Below, piece by piece: positions 63,741 to 64,000 of a stretch of 64,000 nt of DNA. Within the stretch, counting starts at the first letter, position 1. Every line of letters begins with the position of its first letter. Below the pieces are notes generated by a model that worked only from the letters and a program-made list of their open reading frames with translations, searched no databases and had not been told where the DNA came from. The stretch is taken from the NCBI GenBank assembly GCA_948567375.1, contig OX419756.1:62882333-62946332 (forward strand). The letters run 5' to 3'. This DNA comes from Lunularia cruciata. Taxonomy: Eukaryota > Streptophyta > Marchantiopsida > Lunulariales > Lunulariaceae. The translations under genes were made by a program, and so were the position numbers.

Positions 63741-64000
63741 GATTAGTGATAGAGATAATCTTTCAACTTATGGATAAACTATCCATAAGAGTTAGATTGA
63801 TATGCACTCTAAGATTTGATGTTGCTATAGAAATCTTGGAGCAACTTGAGCCTTTTGTGTTTCCTAGAGTGTATTATTCTCAGATGGTGTTAGTCATGTA
63901 TATACTCTATTAGTAATAGAGTGAGAGAAAAGAAAAAAAACTTGAGAGAAAAGAAAGATAGTGAGGGGTTAAGATGGGGAAACTTCCGGTTTTCTTTGGC
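63741..64000. other. No gene seen at the window edge
   Basis: Continuation of the right-hand Gypsy-B element. No motif is recognised before the sequence ends. Confidence 0.4.

Overview
This is nuclear DNA from a large, repeat-rich seed-plant genome. It is AT-rich, has no bacterial gene organisation, and is full of old, stop-ridden Ty3/gypsy and Ty1/copia retrotransposons inserted into one another. Plant primer sites occur (tRNA-Asp-type for gypsy, tRNA-Met-type for copia). The host-like genes are plant families: an extensin-like proline-rich protein and a nepenthesin-like aspartic protease. A gymnosperm fits the long-term accumulation of decayed elements, but the sequence alone does not prove it.

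Layout. 1-5.2 kb: remnants of two gypsy families (here Gypsy-A and Gypsy-B) and their LTRs. 5.2-16.3 kb: one copia element carrying two independent ~3.7 kb solo LTRs (5737-9498 and 11858-15538). 16.3-31.98 kb: lower repeat density, with pieces of a broken aspartic protease gene, two more copia remnants, a fold-back structure, a 76-bp tandem array, a pogo/CENP-B-like helix-turn-helix fragment, and the only gene that looks intact (29094-29720, proline-rich secreted protein). 31.98-47.87 kb: a near-complete Gypsy-A element with 5' LTR, primer-binding site, gag, protease, RT, RNase H, integrase, polypurine tract and 3' LTR. Its gag is split by a solo LTR, which itself contains an organelle-type group II intron fragment. 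47.87-62.4 kb: a deep stack of nested LTRs and a minus-strand Gypsy-B element, itself split by a solo LTR. 62.4-64 kb: the start of another Gypsy-B element that runs off the window.

The most interesting system is the Gypsy-A LTR. Each complete unit is about 3.7-4.4 kb, begins TGTG and ends CACA (or a variant), and is flanked by 5-bp target duplications. About 375-395 bp in, it has a conserved TATAAAA, followed by one long reading frame of about 800-855 codons. In the best copy (57362-61130) that frame is broken by only three stops and no frameshift. It encodes a conserved N-terminal domain, an acidic/basic middle and a long coiled coil, none of which I recognise as gag or pol. Because the frame lies inside the LTR and downstream of the LTR TATA box, each solo LTR left by recombination would still be a promoter-plus-gene unit. 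A divergent LTR at 11858-15538 keeps the same domain order, which argues that the protein was once maintained by selection. The near-complete element ties this unit to a gypsy pol: its end abuts the primer-binding site at 35528 and its start abuts the polypurine tract at 46031. I inferred all homology by eye; no alignment or database search was run.
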